A stretch of DNA of 64,000 bases from Collimonas rhizosphaerae (GCF_038896935.1 NZ_JBANDC010000006.1:124001-188000); one strand, 5' to 3'. Positions 16,621-31,259 are shown, numbered from the stretch's first letter. Program-made: numbers and translations. The notes: generated by a model not told the origin, from the letters alone.

Positions 16621-17495
16621 CCAACTACCTGCTGGACCATACCGTGGACGACACATTCCTCATGTGTGCTCCGGACCACTTTGAAGTGTCCTACGTCATT
16701 AATCCGTGGATGGCTGGCAATATCGCGCATGGCAACCGGAGTCTCGCCATGCAGCAATGGCTGGCGCTGGTGGAAGCCATCGGACAGGTAGCGAAGATCA
16801 AGATGATGCCGGCCATGCCGGGTGTGCCTGACCTGGTGTTTACCGCCAATGCCGGCGTGGTGCTGGGCAACAAGGTGGTGCTGTCGCGTTTCCGCCACGT
16901 CGAGCGGCAAGCCGAGGAAGTGTATTTCGAGGCGGCGTTTACCGCCCATGGCTTCGAGGTCCTGACCCTGCCGCCGGAACTGCCTTTCGAAGGCGCCGGC
17001 GACGCCTTGATGGACCGCAGCGAAAACCTGCTGTGGTTCGGCCATGGCCACCGTTCCGACGTCGCCTGCGCAACCAGGCTGTCCGAGCTGCTGGAGATCG
17101 AAGTGCAGCCGTTGAAGCTGGTCGATGCCCGCTTCTATCACCTCGATACCTGCTTCTGCCCGTTGGCCGGCGGCTATGTCATGTATTTCCCGGAAGCCTT
17201 CGACGCTGCCTCGCAAGCGCACATTGCGGCGCGCGTTCCTGCCGACAAGCGGATCATCGTCGGCAGCGAAGACGCCTTGCATTTTGCTTGCAATACCGTC
17301 AATTCCGGCCGCCACATCTTCCTGAACCAGGCATCCGACACCCTGGTGACGCAGTTGCAGGCGCACGGTTTTGTTGTGCATCAGACAGCATTGACCGAGT
17401 TCCTCAAGGCCGGCGGCGCAGCGAAGTGCCTCACCCTGAAGCTCAACGAACCGCAGCAGACAGTCTCGCCGCAGGTCAGCCAGCAAGCGGCGTAG
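16617..17495 (+). CDS. Arginine dihydrolase-like enzyme (ArgZ/AgrE-type; guanidino-group-modifying fold)
   Basis: 292 aa, amidinotransferase/dimethylargininase fold. The residues match those I recall for cyanobacterial arginine dihydrolase (Asn22, Asn71, His168, Cys264) with a constant +7 offset: Asn29 (VINPW), Asn78 (VFTANAG), His175 (FYHLDT) and Cys271 (AAKCLTLK). FEGAGDAL (124-131) and CNTVNSG are also present. Dihydrolases release ornithine, CO2 and two ammonia from arginine, which would feed RocD directly. The C-terminal LOR/SDH domain of the cyanobacterial proteins is absent. Standard annotation would read dimethylarginine dimethylaminohydrolase or amidinotransferase family. The fold is certain; dihydrolase activity is inference. 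Confidence 0.72.
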   Translation: MTNYLLDHTVDDTFLMCAPDHFEVSYVINPWMAGNIAHGNRSLAMQQWLALVEAIGQVAKIKMMPAMPGVPDLVFTANAGVVLGNKVVLSRFRHVERQAEEVYFEAAFTAHGFEVLTLPPELPFEGAGDALMDRSENLLWFGHGHRSDVACATRLSELLEIEVQPLKLVDARFYHLDTCFCPLAGGYVMYFPEAFDAASQAHIAARVPADKRIIVGSEDALHFACNTVNSGRHIFLNQASDTLVTQLQAHGFVVHQTALTEFLKAGGAAKCLTLKLNEPQQTVSPQVSQQAA

Positions 17496-17552
17496 CAGCC
17501 AAGGAGCGTACGCAAGCCCTTGATTTAACGTATAATTTCTGGCATTGCCGTT

Positions 17553-17590
17553 GCAAAAAACCCGGCGCTATCGGCGACCGGGTTTTTTGC
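17553..17590 (+). terminator. Intrinsic terminator between the arginine operon and metH
   Basis: A 13-bp perfect stem GCAAAAAACCCGG (17553-17565) pairs with 17578-17590. The CCGGG arm is followed by six T on the plus strand and preceded by six A, so it can work in both directions. It ends rocD-dihydrolase transcription, but lies only 24 nt before the metH start codon. Confidence 0.85.
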
Positions 17591-17614
17591 GTCCCCACTG
17601 ACCAGAGTACGTTA

Positions 17615-21376
<3,762 letters not shown>

Positions 21377-21387
21377 ATCGCACTTAT

Positions 21388-21423
21388 AAAAAAGGGAGCG
21401 TTTTGAAACGCTCCCTTTTTTTC
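21388..21423 (+). terminator. Intrinsic terminator after metH
   Basis: GGGAGCGTTT and AAACGCTCCC form a stem with a two-base loop, flanked by an A-run and a seven-T run. It is symmetrical and can serve both metH and the convergent permease gene. Confidence 0.92.
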
Positions 21424-21456
21424 GGCCATTATTTCAACCGGTAAGCAACCCCGTCG

Positions 21457-22758
21457 TCAGTCGCCGCCCAGGTGGATGAACTTGAACAGGAAGATCGCGG
21501 CAATCACCCACACCATCACCGGCACCTGCCTGGCGCGGCCGGTGAACAGTTTCAGCGCGGCGTACGAGATGAAGCCGAAGGCAATCCCGTTGGCGATCGA
21601 ATAGGTGAACGGGATCATCAGCACCGTGATCACGGCAGGCACGCTTTCAGTGCTGTCTTCCCAATCCAGGTGCACCAGTTCGCGCAGCATCAGGCCGGCG
21701 ACATAAAACAATGCCGGCGCGGTGGCATAGGCCGGCACCGCGCCGGCCAGCGGCGAAATGAACAGGCAAGCCAGGAACAGGATGCCGACCGCCAGCGAAG
21801 TCAGGCCGGTCCGGCCGCCGGCCTGGACCCCGGCGGCGCTTTCGACATAAGCGGTGGTGCTGGAGGTGCCCAGCAGGGTGCCGGCTACAATTGCCGTGCT
21901 GTCCGCCAGCAAAGCCTTGTTAAGACGCGCCATCTTGCCGTTGACCAGCAGGCCGGCGCGGTTCGCCACGCCCATCATGGTGCCGGTGGCGTCGAACATC
22001 TCGACCAGGAAAAACACCAGCACGATGTTGAGGATGCCCATCGACAAGGCACCCATGATGTCGAGCTTGAACAGGGTCGGCTCGATCGACGGCGGCATCG
22101 CAACCACGCCGGTGAAGGTATTGCCGCCCACCAGGAAGCTCAGCACGGTCACGGCCAGGATGCCGATCAGGATCGCGCCCTTGACCTTCAGGTGGTCCAG
22201 CACCACGATCAGCAGGAAACCGACAATCGACAGGATCACCGGGATCTGGTGCAGGTCGCCGATCTGCACGAAAGTTGCCGAATTGGCAACCACCAGGCCC
22301 GAGCTCTTGAGCGCGATGAAACCGAGGAACAGGCCGATGCCGGAAGTAATCGCAATCCGTATCGTGGGCGGGATGCCATTGACGATCATGCCGCGGATGC
22401 CGACCAGGCTGACAATGATGAACAGGCAACCGGAAATGAAGACCGCGCCGAGCGCCACTTCCCACGACACGCCCATGCCCTTCACCACGGCGTAGGCAAA
22501 GTAGGCGTTGAGGCCCATGCCGGGCGCCAGTGCAATCGGGTAGTTGGCATAGAGCGCCATGATCAGGGTGCCGATGGCGGCGGCCACGCAGGTGGCAACG
22601 AAAACGGCGCCTTTCGGCATGCCGGCGTCGCCCAGGATGGCGGGGTTGACGAAGATGATGTAGGCCATCGTCAGGAAAGTGGTCAACCCGGCGATCAGCT
22701 CGGTGCGGACATCAGTACCGTTTTCCTTGAGCTTGAAGAAATTTTCTAGCAATTGCAT
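21457..22758 (-). CDS. NCS2-family purine permease (AzgA/GhxP-like)
   Basis: Proton-coupled importer of hypoxanthine, guanine or adenine. The ATG at 22758 behind AAGGAG gives MQLLENFFKLKENGTDVRTE and 433 aa, the normal start and length of the AzgA subgroup; the open frame further upstream is not used. About 12-14 membrane helices are visible. Signature segments are AGLTTFLTMAYIIFVNPAIL near the N-terminus, APGMGLNAYFAYAVV, LLGTSSTTAYVESAAGVQAGGRTGLTS and FMFDATGT-like VEMFDATGTMMGV. It is divergent from the xanthine dehydrogenase operon, matching a role in purine uptake for catabolism. Confidence 0.92.
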   Translation of the reverse strand: MQLLENFFKLKENGTDVRTELIAGLTTFLTMAYIIFVNPAILGDAGMPKGAVFVATCVAAAIGTLIMALYANYPIALAPGMGLNAYFAYAVVKGMGVSWEVALGAVFISGCLFIIVSLVGIRGMIVNGIPPTIRIAITSGIGLFLGFIALKSSGLVVANSATFVQIGDLHQIPVILSIVGFLLIVVLDHLKVKGAILIGILAVTVLSFLVGGNTFTGVVAMPPSIEPTLFKLDIMGALSMGILNIVLVFFLVEMFDATGTMMGVANRAGLLVNGKMARLNKALLADSTAIVAGTLLGTSSTTAYVESAAGVQAGGRTGLTSLAVGILFLACLFISPLAGAVPAYATAPALFYVAGLMLRELVHLDWEDSTESVPAVITVLMIPFTYSIANGIAFGFISYAALKLFTGRARQVPVMVWVIAAIFLFKFIHLGGD

Positions 22759-23255
22759 TACGTGTGTCTCCTTGATTATTGTTGTTTTTGGTTTTCTGGC
22801 TGCCGCGCGGCCCCGCTTGGCGCGGGGTTCCGGCAAAGTAATGTGTTACAGAATGGGGTCACAAGTATGCTCCGGGATAAATATCAATTATTCCAGCGAG
22901 ATGATAACCGCTCCCGCCGCCGCATTGATAGCCCCGGATTTGCGGCCGCCGACGATTTCCTCATTCTCGAAAATTCCGGAAATTATCAAATGCACCACAA
23001 AATGCCAATACCCTGTTTGTGACACCAGTATTTGCTTCCATGAATTACTTATTCATTCCCTATTCCATTTTCCAGATACCTGACATCAGCCGTTTCGCTA
23101 TATGGCGCAGCGGCGCAAATGCTAATCTGGGCTCATAATTAATAGGCCGTTGCAAAGCCAGCCTAGTCCTACCTAACCCGCACCCAGGCGATAGCGGCAA
23201 TACGGTCCAAAGGCATGGTTTTTGCAGCAGCAGCTAAACCAGATTGGAGATTGCC
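22759..23255. promoter_or_regulatory. Long divergent intergenic region between purine permease and xdhA
   Basis: About 500 nt without a credible gene. The permease side holds a GC-rich stem-loop (CCCCGC at 22811-22816 with GCGGGG at 22822-22827) in what would be the 5' untranslated region, and an AAGGAG ribosome site. The xdhA side is AT-richer with no convincing -35/-10 pair. I could not match the region to a purine riboswitch. Its length suggests regulator binding sites for both directions. Confidence 0.5.
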
Positions 23256-24785
<1,530 letters not shown>

Positions 24786-24794
24786 GTCGACATC

Positions 24795-27158
24795 ATGAAT
24801 AAGCAAACTGAAGTTTTTATGAAACCAACGCCGCAAGGCAACAGTTCGGCCTGGGCCGAAGTCGGCCAGTCGCATCCGCACGAATCGGCGATATTGCATG
24901 TGCTGGGCGAAGCTACCTATACCGACGATATCCCGGAAGCGCAAGGCACTTTGCACGCCGCGCTCGGCATGTCGCAAAAGGCCCATGCCCGGATCCGTTC
25001 GATCAACTTCGACGCGGTGCGCAGCGCGCCTGGCGTGGTGGCAGTCTTCACCGAGGCCGACATCCCCGGCACCAACGACTGCGGTCCGATCCTCCACGAT
25101 GATCCGATCCTGGCCAAGGACCTGGTCGAATACGTGGGGCAGCCGATCTTCGCGGTGGTCGCGGACAGCCACGACAATGCGCGCCGCGCGGTGCGCAAGG
25201 TGGTCATCGATTATGAAGAGCTGCCGGCCATCCTGACGCCGCAAGCGGCGCATGCGGCGAAATCCTATGTATTGCCGCCTATGCACCTGGCGCGCGGCAA
25301 TGCGCAGCAAGCTTTCGAAACCGCGGCGCACCGCGTCAGCGGCCAGCTGTATGTCGGCGGCCAGGAACAGTTTTACCTGGAAGGCCAGATTTCCTACGCC
25401 ATCCCGAAAGAACAGAACGGCATGCTGGTGCTGTGCTCGACCCAGCACCCCACCGAGATGCAACACGTGGTGGCGCATGCGCTGGGCGTGCATTCGCATA
25501 ACATCGTGGTGGAATGCCGGCGCATGGGCGGCGGTTTCGGCGGCAAGGAATCGCAATCCGCCTTGTGGGCGGCAGTGGCGTCGATCGCCGCGGCCAAGCT
25601 GAAACGTCCGGTCAAGCTGCGCGCCGACCGCGACGACGACATGATGGTGACCGGCAAGCGCCATTGCTTCTATTACGATTACGAAGTGGGTTACGACGAC
25701 GCCGGCCGGATTGTCGCCGCAAAAGTCGACATGGTGAGCCGCGCCGGCTTCTCGGCCGACCTGTCGGCGCCGGTGGCTACCCGCGCGGTCTGCCATTTCG
25801 ACAATACCTACTACCTGTCCGATGTCGACATCAAAGCGAGCTGCGGCAAGACCAATACCCAGTCGAACACCGCCTTCCGCGGTTTTGGCGGCCCGCAGGG
25901 CGCGATTGCGATCGAATACATCGTCGATGAAATCGCCCGCAACCTGGGCCGCGATCCGCTCGATATCCGCAAACTGAATTTCTACGGCCGCAACGATGAA
26001 GAAGGCCGCAACGTCACCCAGTACGGCCAGAAAATCGTCGACAACGTGATCCATGAACTGGTGGCCGAACTCGAAGCCAGCAGCGAATACCGGCAACGGC
26101 GCGCCGCCATCGAAACCTTCAACGCCGGCAGCCCGGTGCTGAAAAAAGGCTTGGCGCTGACCCCGGTCAAATTCGGCATCGCCTTCAACGTCACCCACTT
26201 CAACCAGGCCGGCGCGCTGGTCCACGTGTACACCGACGGCTCGGTGCTGGTCAATCACGGCGGCACCGAAATGGGCCAGGGCATCAATACCAAGGTGGCG
26301 CAGGTCGTGGCGCATGAACTCGGGATCCCGCTGGAACTGGTGCGCGTCAGCGCCACCGACACCAGCAAGGTCGCCAACACGTCGGCCACTGCGGCGTCCA
26401 CCGGTGCCGACCTGAACGGCAAGGCCGCGCAGGATGCCGCCCATACGATTCGCCGGCGCCTGGCGGAGTTCTTCGCCAAATTGCATGGCGGCGACGCCAA
26501 GGCGGTGGTGTTCGCCGCCGGCGCAGTCCATCTCGGCGAACACAGCATGGCTTTCGGCGACCTGGCGCAGAAAGCGTATCTGTCGCGGGTCCAGTTGTGG
26601 TCGGATGGTTTCTACGCCACGCCAGGCTTGCACTGGGATCCGAAAACCATGACCGGCCGCCCGTTCTCCTACTTCGCTTACGGCGCCTCGGTGTCGGAAG
26701 TGGTGGTCGACACCTTCACCGGCGAATGGAAGCTGCTGCGCGCCGACGCCTTGTACGATGCCGGCCAGTCGCTCAATCCGGCGCTGGACATCGGCCAGGT
26801 TGAAGGCGCTTTCATCCAGGGCATGGGCTGGCTCACCACCGAAGAACTGTGGTGGAACAAGGACGGCAAGCTGATGACGCACGCACCGTCGACTTACAAG
26901 ATCCCGGGCGTTTCCGACTGTCCCCAGGATTTCCGCGTCAAGCTGTTCAAGAACCGCAACGTCGAAGACAGCATCCATCGCTCCAAAGCCGTCGGCGAAC
27001 CGCCTTTGCTGCTGCCGTTCTCTGTCTTTTTCGCGATCCGCGATGCGATCGCCAGCGTCGGCGGCAAGCGCTTCAATCCGCCGCTGAACGCACCGGCGAC
27101 CAGCGAAGCGATCCTGAAGTCGGTCGACGCGGTGCGCGCCATGGCGCGCGCTGCCTGA
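24795..27158 (+). CDS. xdhB: Xanthine dehydrogenase large subunit (molybdopterin)
   Basis: Catalytic molybdenum-cofactor subunit. 787 aa, normal size. The N-terminal aldehyde oxidase/xanthine dehydrogenase hammerhead is seen as ESAILHVLGEATYTDDIPE. Cofactor-binding stretches are MGGGFGGKESQ, the substrate-arginine region TAFRGFGGPQGA, GGTEMGQGINTKVAQV and GADLNGKAAQDA. The catalytic Glu is in KAVGEPPLLL. A second in-frame ATG lies at 24819. It is co-transcribed with xdhA upstream and with the cofactor-insertion factor xdhC 14 nt downstream. Confidence 0.95.
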   Translation: MNKQTEVFMKPTPQGNSSAWAEVGQSHPHESAILHVLGEATYTDDIPEAQGTLHAALGMSQKAHARIRSINFDAVRSAPGVVAVFTEADIPGTNDCGPILHDDPILAKDLVEYVGQPIFAVVADSHDNARRAVRKVVIDYEELPAILTPQAAHAAKSYVLPPMHLARGNAQQAFETAAHRVSGQLYVGGQEQFYLEGQISYAIPKEQNGMLVLCSTQHPTEMQHVVAHALGVHSHNIVVECRRMGGGFGGKESQSALWAAVASIAAAKLKRPVKLRADRDDDMMVTGKRHCFYYDYEVGYDDAGRIVAAKVDMVSRAGFSADLSAPVATRAVCHFDNTYYLSDVDIKASCGKTNTQSNTAFRGFGGPQGAIAIEYIVDEIARNLGRDPLDIRKLNFYGRNDEEGRNVTQYGQKIVDNVIHELVAELEASSEYRQRRAAIETFNAGSPVLKKGLALTPVKFGIAFNVTHFNQAGALVHVYTDGSVLVNHGGTEMGQGINTKVAQVVAHELGIPLELVRVSATDTSKVANTSATAASTGADLNGKAAQDAAHTIRRRLAEFFAKLHGGDAKAVVFAAGAVHLGEHSMAFGDLAQKAYLSRVQLWSDGFYATPGLHWDPKTMTGRPFSYFAYGASVSEVVVDTFTGEWKLLRADALYDAGQSLNPALDIGQVEGAFIQGMGWLTTEELWWNKDGKLMTHAPSTYKIPGVSDCPQDFRVKLFKNRNVEDSIHRSKAVGEPPLLLPFSVFFAIRDAIASVGGKRFNPPLNAPATSEAILKSVDAVRAMARAA

Positions 27159-27172
27159 CCGGGAGGCACATC

Positions 27173-28261
27173 ATGAGCAACTGGCTGGACGCACTCACCA
27201 CGCTGATTACGCAACCCGCGCAAACCACCACGGCGATCCTGGTCACCGTGGCCCAGGTCGAAGGTTCCGGTCCGCGCGAGCCGGGCGCAAAGATGGTGGT
27301 GACCGCAGTCGGGCAGTTCGACACCATAGGCGGCGGCCATCTCGAATTGCAGGCGGTCAGGATTGCCCGCGAGATGCTGGACGAAGGCTTGTCGCTGAGC
27401 CGCGAGCGCCGCTTGCAGCGTTTTTCTCTCGGGCCATCGCTGGGCCAATGCTGCGGCGGCGTGGTACACCTGGCGTTTGAACGGGTGACCCCGGCCGCGG
27501 CCGACTATTTCAGTTTCCTGCAGCGCCGCCTGCGCGAAGCAGAGGACAGCTGGCGCCTGGTGGCGCTGGACGACGCCGCGCCGCCGGCTTTGTGCGACGG
27601 CGACGGCGAACGCCTGCACGGACCGGGACGGTTGCCGACCCTGCCCTCTTTGTCGACGCCATCCGTCAACGCCCTCGGCGCCTGCCTGGTCTTGCGCGAC
27701 GATAACGGCAAGCGCTGGCTGCTCGATGCCTGCCTGGCGACCCGGCCGCTGCTGTTCCTGTTCGGCGCCGGCCATGTCGGCGCGGCCATCGTCAGGGCGC
27801 TGGGCGACCTGCCGTGCCGGGTAGTCTGGATCGACGAGCGGGAAGAAATGTTCCCGGACGAATTGCCGGCCAATGTCCGCGTGGAAGCAACCGATACGCC
27901 GGAAGCCATCGTGGATGGCGCCCCGGCCGGCTCCAGCTTCCTGGTCATGACGCACAACCATGCGCTGGACCAGCGCTTGTCGGCGCAGATCTTGCAGCGC
28001 GACGGCGTGGCCTGGTTCGGCCTGATCGGTTCGAAAAGCAAACGCATGCAGTTCGAACATCGTCTGCACGAGCGCGGCATTGCTCTTGAACGGCTGGCCG
28101 ACATGGTCTGTCCGATCGGCATCCCGGGCATTGTCGGCAAGGAGCCGGCGGTCATCGCCGCCTCGGTCACCGCGCAGCTGCTGCAGGTCTGGGAACAGAT
28201 CGCCAGGCAACAGCAGACCGCGGCGCCGCAGTTGCACTCGCAGCTGGTCAGCCCGATATAG
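27173..28261 (+). CDS. xdhC: Xanthine dehydrogenase accessory protein XdhC
   Basis: Binds molybdenum cofactor and delivers its sulfurated form to XdhB. ATG at 27173 behind GGGAGG gives 362 aa. It has the N-terminal XdhC/CoxI domain with VTVAQVEGSGPREPGAKM and IGGGHLELQAV, and a Cys pair (QCCGGVVHLAFE). The C-terminal Rossmann-like domain shows LLFLFGAGHVGAAIVRAL and SFLVMTHNHALDQRL. It is the third gene of the operon, 56 nt before guaD. Confidence 0.93.
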   Translation: MSNWLDALTTLITQPAQTTTAILVTVAQVEGSGPREPGAKMVVTAVGQFDTIGGGHLELQAVRIAREMLDEGLSLSRERRLQRFSLGPSLGQCCGGVVHLAFERVTPAAADYFSFLQRRLREAEDSWRLVALDDAAPPALCDGDGERLHGPGRLPTLPSLSTPSVNALGACLVLRDDNGKRWLLDACLATRPLLFLFGAGHVGAAIVRALGDLPCRVVWIDEREEMFPDELPANVRVEATDTPEAIVDGAPAGSSFLVMTHNHALDQRLSAQILQRDGVAWFGLIGSKSKRMQFEHRLHERGIALERLADMVCPIGIPGIVGKEPAVIAASVTAQLLQVWEQIARQQQTAAPQLHSQLVSPI

Positions 28262-28317
28262 TTCGCATCAGTTATTCATAGCAGCGCTTGCACGCGCTTT
28301 CATTCAAGGATAGTTTC

Positions 28318-29670
28318 ATGGCAGTCATCAGCTTCAGCAATATCGACCAATCCTCCTTGCAGGCATACCGCGCCGGCGTTCTCCATTTCCATGCCGATCC
28401 GGCGCACCATGCCGACGCTTATGCATGGCATGAAGACGGCTTGCTGCTGGTGGCCGACGGCAAGGTGGTGGCGGCCGGCGATTACCAGCAGCTGTCGGCG
28501 CAATTGCGGGCTGAGCTGAAAGGCGAACTGAAGATCCAGGACTACCGCGGCAAGATCATCATGCCCGGCTTCATCGATACCCACCTGCACTACCCGCAAA
28601 CCGACATGATCGCGTCGCCGGCGCCGGGTTTGCTGCCGTGGCTGGAAAAATATACGTTCCCGACCGAGCGCAAGTTCAGCGATCCGGCCCACGCCAAGGA
28701 TGTCGCCACCTTCTTCATCGATGAGTTGCTGCGCTGCGGCACCACCACCGCGATGGTGTACTGCACCGTCAATCCGGTTTCGGTGGATGCCTTCTTCAGC
28801 GCCAGCGAAGCACGCAACCTGCGCATGGTGACCGGCAAGGTGCTGATGGACAGGAATTGTCCTGAGTTCCTGCAAGACACCGCCGAAGGCGGCATCCGCG
28901 ACAGTGAAGAGCTGCTGAAGAAATGGCACAAGCGCGGCCGCCAGCTGTATGCAATCACGCCGCGTTTTGCGCCGACCTCCAGCAACGCCCAGCTGCAACT
29001 GGCTGGCGAGCTGGCGCAGGCGCATCCGGACGTCTACCTGCAAACCCACGCTGCGGAAAATATCGATGAAGTTGCCTGGGTTAAGTCGCTGTTCCCCGAA
29101 TCGCGCAGCTACATGGATGTTTACGACAAATACGGCATGCTGCGTCCGCGCTCCATGTACGGCCATTGCGTCTGGCTCGATAACCATGATCGCCAGCGCA
29201 TGGCGGAGACGCAATCGGCTATCGCGATCTGTCCGACTTCCAACCTGTTCCTCGGCAGCGGCCTGTTCGATTTCAAAGGCGCCGATGCGGCGGCCGTGCC
29301 GTTGTCGCTGGCGACCGACGTCGGCGGCGGCACCAGTTTCTCCATGCTGCAAACCATGAACGAAGCCTACAAGGTGGCGCGCATGGCGACCACCTACCTG
29401 CCGGCAATGCGGATGTTCTACCTGGCGACGCTGGGCGGCGCGCGCAGCATGCAGCTGGAAGGCACGATCGGCAATTTCGCGGCCGGCGCCGAAGCCGATT
29501 TCATCGTGCTCGATCCGCAAGCCACGCCGCTGCTGGCGCGCCGCAGCGAACGTACCGAGAGCCTGGAAGAACTGCTGTTTGCGCTGGCCTTGCTGGGCGA
29601 CGACCGGGCGATTGCCGCGACCTATGCCGCCGGCAAGCTGGTGCATAGCCGGACTGCGGCCAGCCAGTAA
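28318..29670 (+). CDS. guaD: Guanine deaminase
   Basis: Amidohydrolase that converts guanine to xanthine, the XdhAB substrate. ATG at 28318 behind AAGGATA gives 450 aa. The zinc-binding motif GFIDTHLHYPQTDM and the adjacent LLPWLEKYTFPTE block are diagnostic of guanine deaminase. QTHAAENIDEV and YGHCVWLDNHD carry the later His ligands, and LATDVGGGTSFSMLQTM the metal-binding Asp. Together with the permease and XdhABC it forms an uptake-deamination-oxidation set that yields urate; urate oxidation genes are not in the window. Confidence 0.94.
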   Translation: MAVISFSNIDQSSLQAYRAGVLHFHADPAHHADAYAWHEDGLLLVADGKVVAAGDYQQLSAQLRAELKGELKIQDYRGKIIMPGFIDTHLHYPQTDMIASPAPGLLPWLEKYTFPTERKFSDPAHAKDVATFFIDELLRCGTTTAMVYCTVNPVSVDAFFSASEARNLRMVTGKVLMDRNCPEFLQDTAEGGIRDSEELLKKWHKRGRQLYAITPRFAPTSSNAQLQLAGELAQAHPDVYLQTHAAENIDEVAWVKSLFPESRSYMDVYDKYGMLRPRSMYGHCVWLDNHDRQRMAETQSAIAICPTSNLFLGSGLFDFKGADAAAVPLSLATDVGGGTSFSMLQTMNEAYKVARMATTYLPAMRMFYLATLGGARSMQLEGTIGNFAAGAEADFIVLDPQATPLLARRSERTESLEELLFALALLGDDRAIAATYAAGKLVHSRTAASQ

Positions 29671-29696
29671 AAAAACAGCCCGGTTTGACCGGGCTG
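29669..29696 (-). terminator. Intrinsic terminator between guaD and spoVR
   Basis: Nine-bp stem CAGCCCGGT (29676-29684) with its complement at 29688-29696 and loop TTG. The A-run at 29669-29675 becomes a U-tract on the minus strand, so it terminates the prkA-yeaH-spoVR transcript. The guaD side lacks a T-run. Confidence 0.85.
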
Positions 29697-29729
29697 GCTG
29701 CTTGCATCAGCGTCGTTGCCAATCGTGTT

Positions 29730-31259
29730 TCATGGCCGCAGCGCATACTTGTTTTCGCTGACGCATTCATAGCGTTGCAAGACATTGCCGCTGTCGTCGA
29801 CGCTCTCCAGGTACACATCAAACTGCCACAGGCGCGCCATATGCCGCAGGATTTCGTCGGTGCCGTCCGCCAGCGGCCGGCCGTCGCTGCGGAAATGGCG
29901 CAGCGTCAGGCTGCGGTCGCCGCGTGTGTTGACCGACCAGACCTGGATGTTCGGTTCGCGGTGGTTGATGTCGTACTGCCGTGACAGGGCTTGCCGCACA
30001 TACTGGTAACCGGCGTCGTTATGGATCGCCGAGACTTCCAGTTCGCTGCGGTTCTCGTCGTCCAGTACCGCGAACAGGCGCATGTCGCGTATCAGCTTCG
30101 GCGACAGGTACTGGGCGACAAAACTCTCATCCTTGAAATTGCGCATCGCGTAATGCAAGGTGTCCAGCCAAGGCGTTCCCGCCAGTTCGGGAAACCATTG
30201 CCGGTCTTCGTCGGTGGGCTTTTCGCAGATGCGGCGGATGTCGCTCATCATGCCGAAGCCCAGCGCATACGGATTCATGCCGCTGTAATACGATTTGGTC
30301 ACCGGCGGCTGGTACACCACATTGCTGTGCGAATGCAGGAACTCCATCATGAAGCCGTCGGTCAGCTTGCCCTCGTCGTACAGCGTGTTGAGGATGGTGT
30401 AATGCCAGAACGTGGCCCAGCCTTCATTCATGACCTGGGTCTGGCGCTGCGGATAGAAATACTGTGCGATCTTGCGCACGATGCGGATCACTTCGCGTTC
30501 CCATGATTCCAGCAGCGGGGAATTCTTTTCGGCGAAATACAGCAGGTTCTCTTGCGTCTCGGGCGGGAAGCGCCCTTCCACCTGCTCGGCCGCTTCCGAT
30601 TTTTTCTCCGGCAAGGTGCGCCACAATTCATTGACCTGCGATTGCATGTATTCGGCCCGCTCGCGCCGTTGCGCCCGCTCTTTTTCCAGCGACAGTTTCT
30701 GCGGCCGCTTGTAGCGGTCGACACCGTAATGCATCAAGGCATGGCAGGAATCGAGCAGTTCCTCGACCTTGGAAAAACCGTAGCGTTCTTCGCATTCGGC
30801 AATGTAGGCCTTGGCATAAACCAGGTAATCGATGATGGCGTGGGCGTCGGTCCACAGCTGGAACAGGTAGTTGCCCTTGAAGAAAGAATTATGCCCATAC
30901 GCCGCATGCGCCACCACCAGCGCCTGCATGGTCATGGTGTTTTCTTCCATCAGGTAGGCGATGCAGGGATTCGAATTGATGACGATTTCGTAGGCCAGCC
31001 CCATCTGTCCGCGCTTGTAGTCGCGTTCGGTCATCAGGAAATGCTTGCCGAACGACCAGTGCCGGTAATTCACCGGCATGCCGGCGGAAGCATAGGCATC
31101 CATCATCTGTTCGGCGGTGATGATTTCGAGCTGGATGGGATAGATATCCAGCTTGTAATTGGCCGCGACGCGGGCAATCTCATCGTTGTACAGCTCGATC
31201 AGGTCGAAAGTCCAGTCGGACGGACAAGGCAAGGGCTGGCGGATCAGACGGTCGTTCAT
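29730..31259 (-). CDS. SpoVR family protein (YcgB-like)
   Basis: 509 aa, the full size of the proteobacterial YcgB/SpoVR group. Characteristic segments are WTFDLIELYNDEIARVAANYKLD near the N-terminus, MPVNYRHWSFGKHF, IVINSNPCIAYLMEENTMTMQALVVAHAAYGHNSFFKGNYLF, and NEGWATFWHYTILN, a His-rich set suggestive of metal binding. The biochemical role is unknown; in Bacillus the name comes from spore cortex formation, but proteobacteria use it in the PrkA-YeaH set. Its ATG overlaps the yeaH stop by 4 nt. Confidence 0.92.
   Translation of the reverse strand: MNDRLIRQPLPCPSDWTFDLIELYNDEIARVAANYKLDIYPIQLEIITAEQMMDAYASAGMPVNYRHWSFGKHFLMTERDYKRGQMGLAYEIVINSNPCIAYLMEENTMTMQALVVAHAAYGHNSFFKGNYLFQLWTDAHAIIDYLVYAKAYIAECEERYGFSKVEELLDSCHALMHYGVDRYKRPQKLSLEKERAQRRERAEYMQSQVNELWRTLPEKKSEAAEQVEGRFPPETQENLLYFAEKNSPLLESWEREVIRIVRKIAQYFYPQRQTQVMNEGWATFWHYTILNTLYDEGKLTDGFMMEFLHSHSNVVYQPPVTKSYYSGMNPYALGFGMMSDIRRICEKPTDEDRQWFPELAGTPWLDTLHYAMRNFKDESFVAQYLSPKLIRDMRLFAVLDDENRSELEVSAIHNDAGYQYVRQALSRQYDINHREPNIQVWSVNTRGDRSLTLRHFRSDGRPLADGTDEILRHMARLWQFDVYLESVDDSGNVLQRYECVSENKYALRP

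Noticed and set aside
17033..17614. N-terminal extension of metH into the dihydrolase gene
   Set aside because: The first 194 codons are an out-of-frame reading of the upstream gene and pass through the terminator; MetH homology begins after 17615.
22811..22827. Hairpin in the permease leader as intrinsic terminator or purine riboswitch
   Set aside because: No T-run follows, and I could not match the leader to any purine aptamer consensus known to me.
22990..23010. NtrC-like site TGCACCACAAAATGC before xdhA
   Set aside because: Only one half-site is good and the spacing is N2 rather than N3; no sigma-54 promoter accompanies it.
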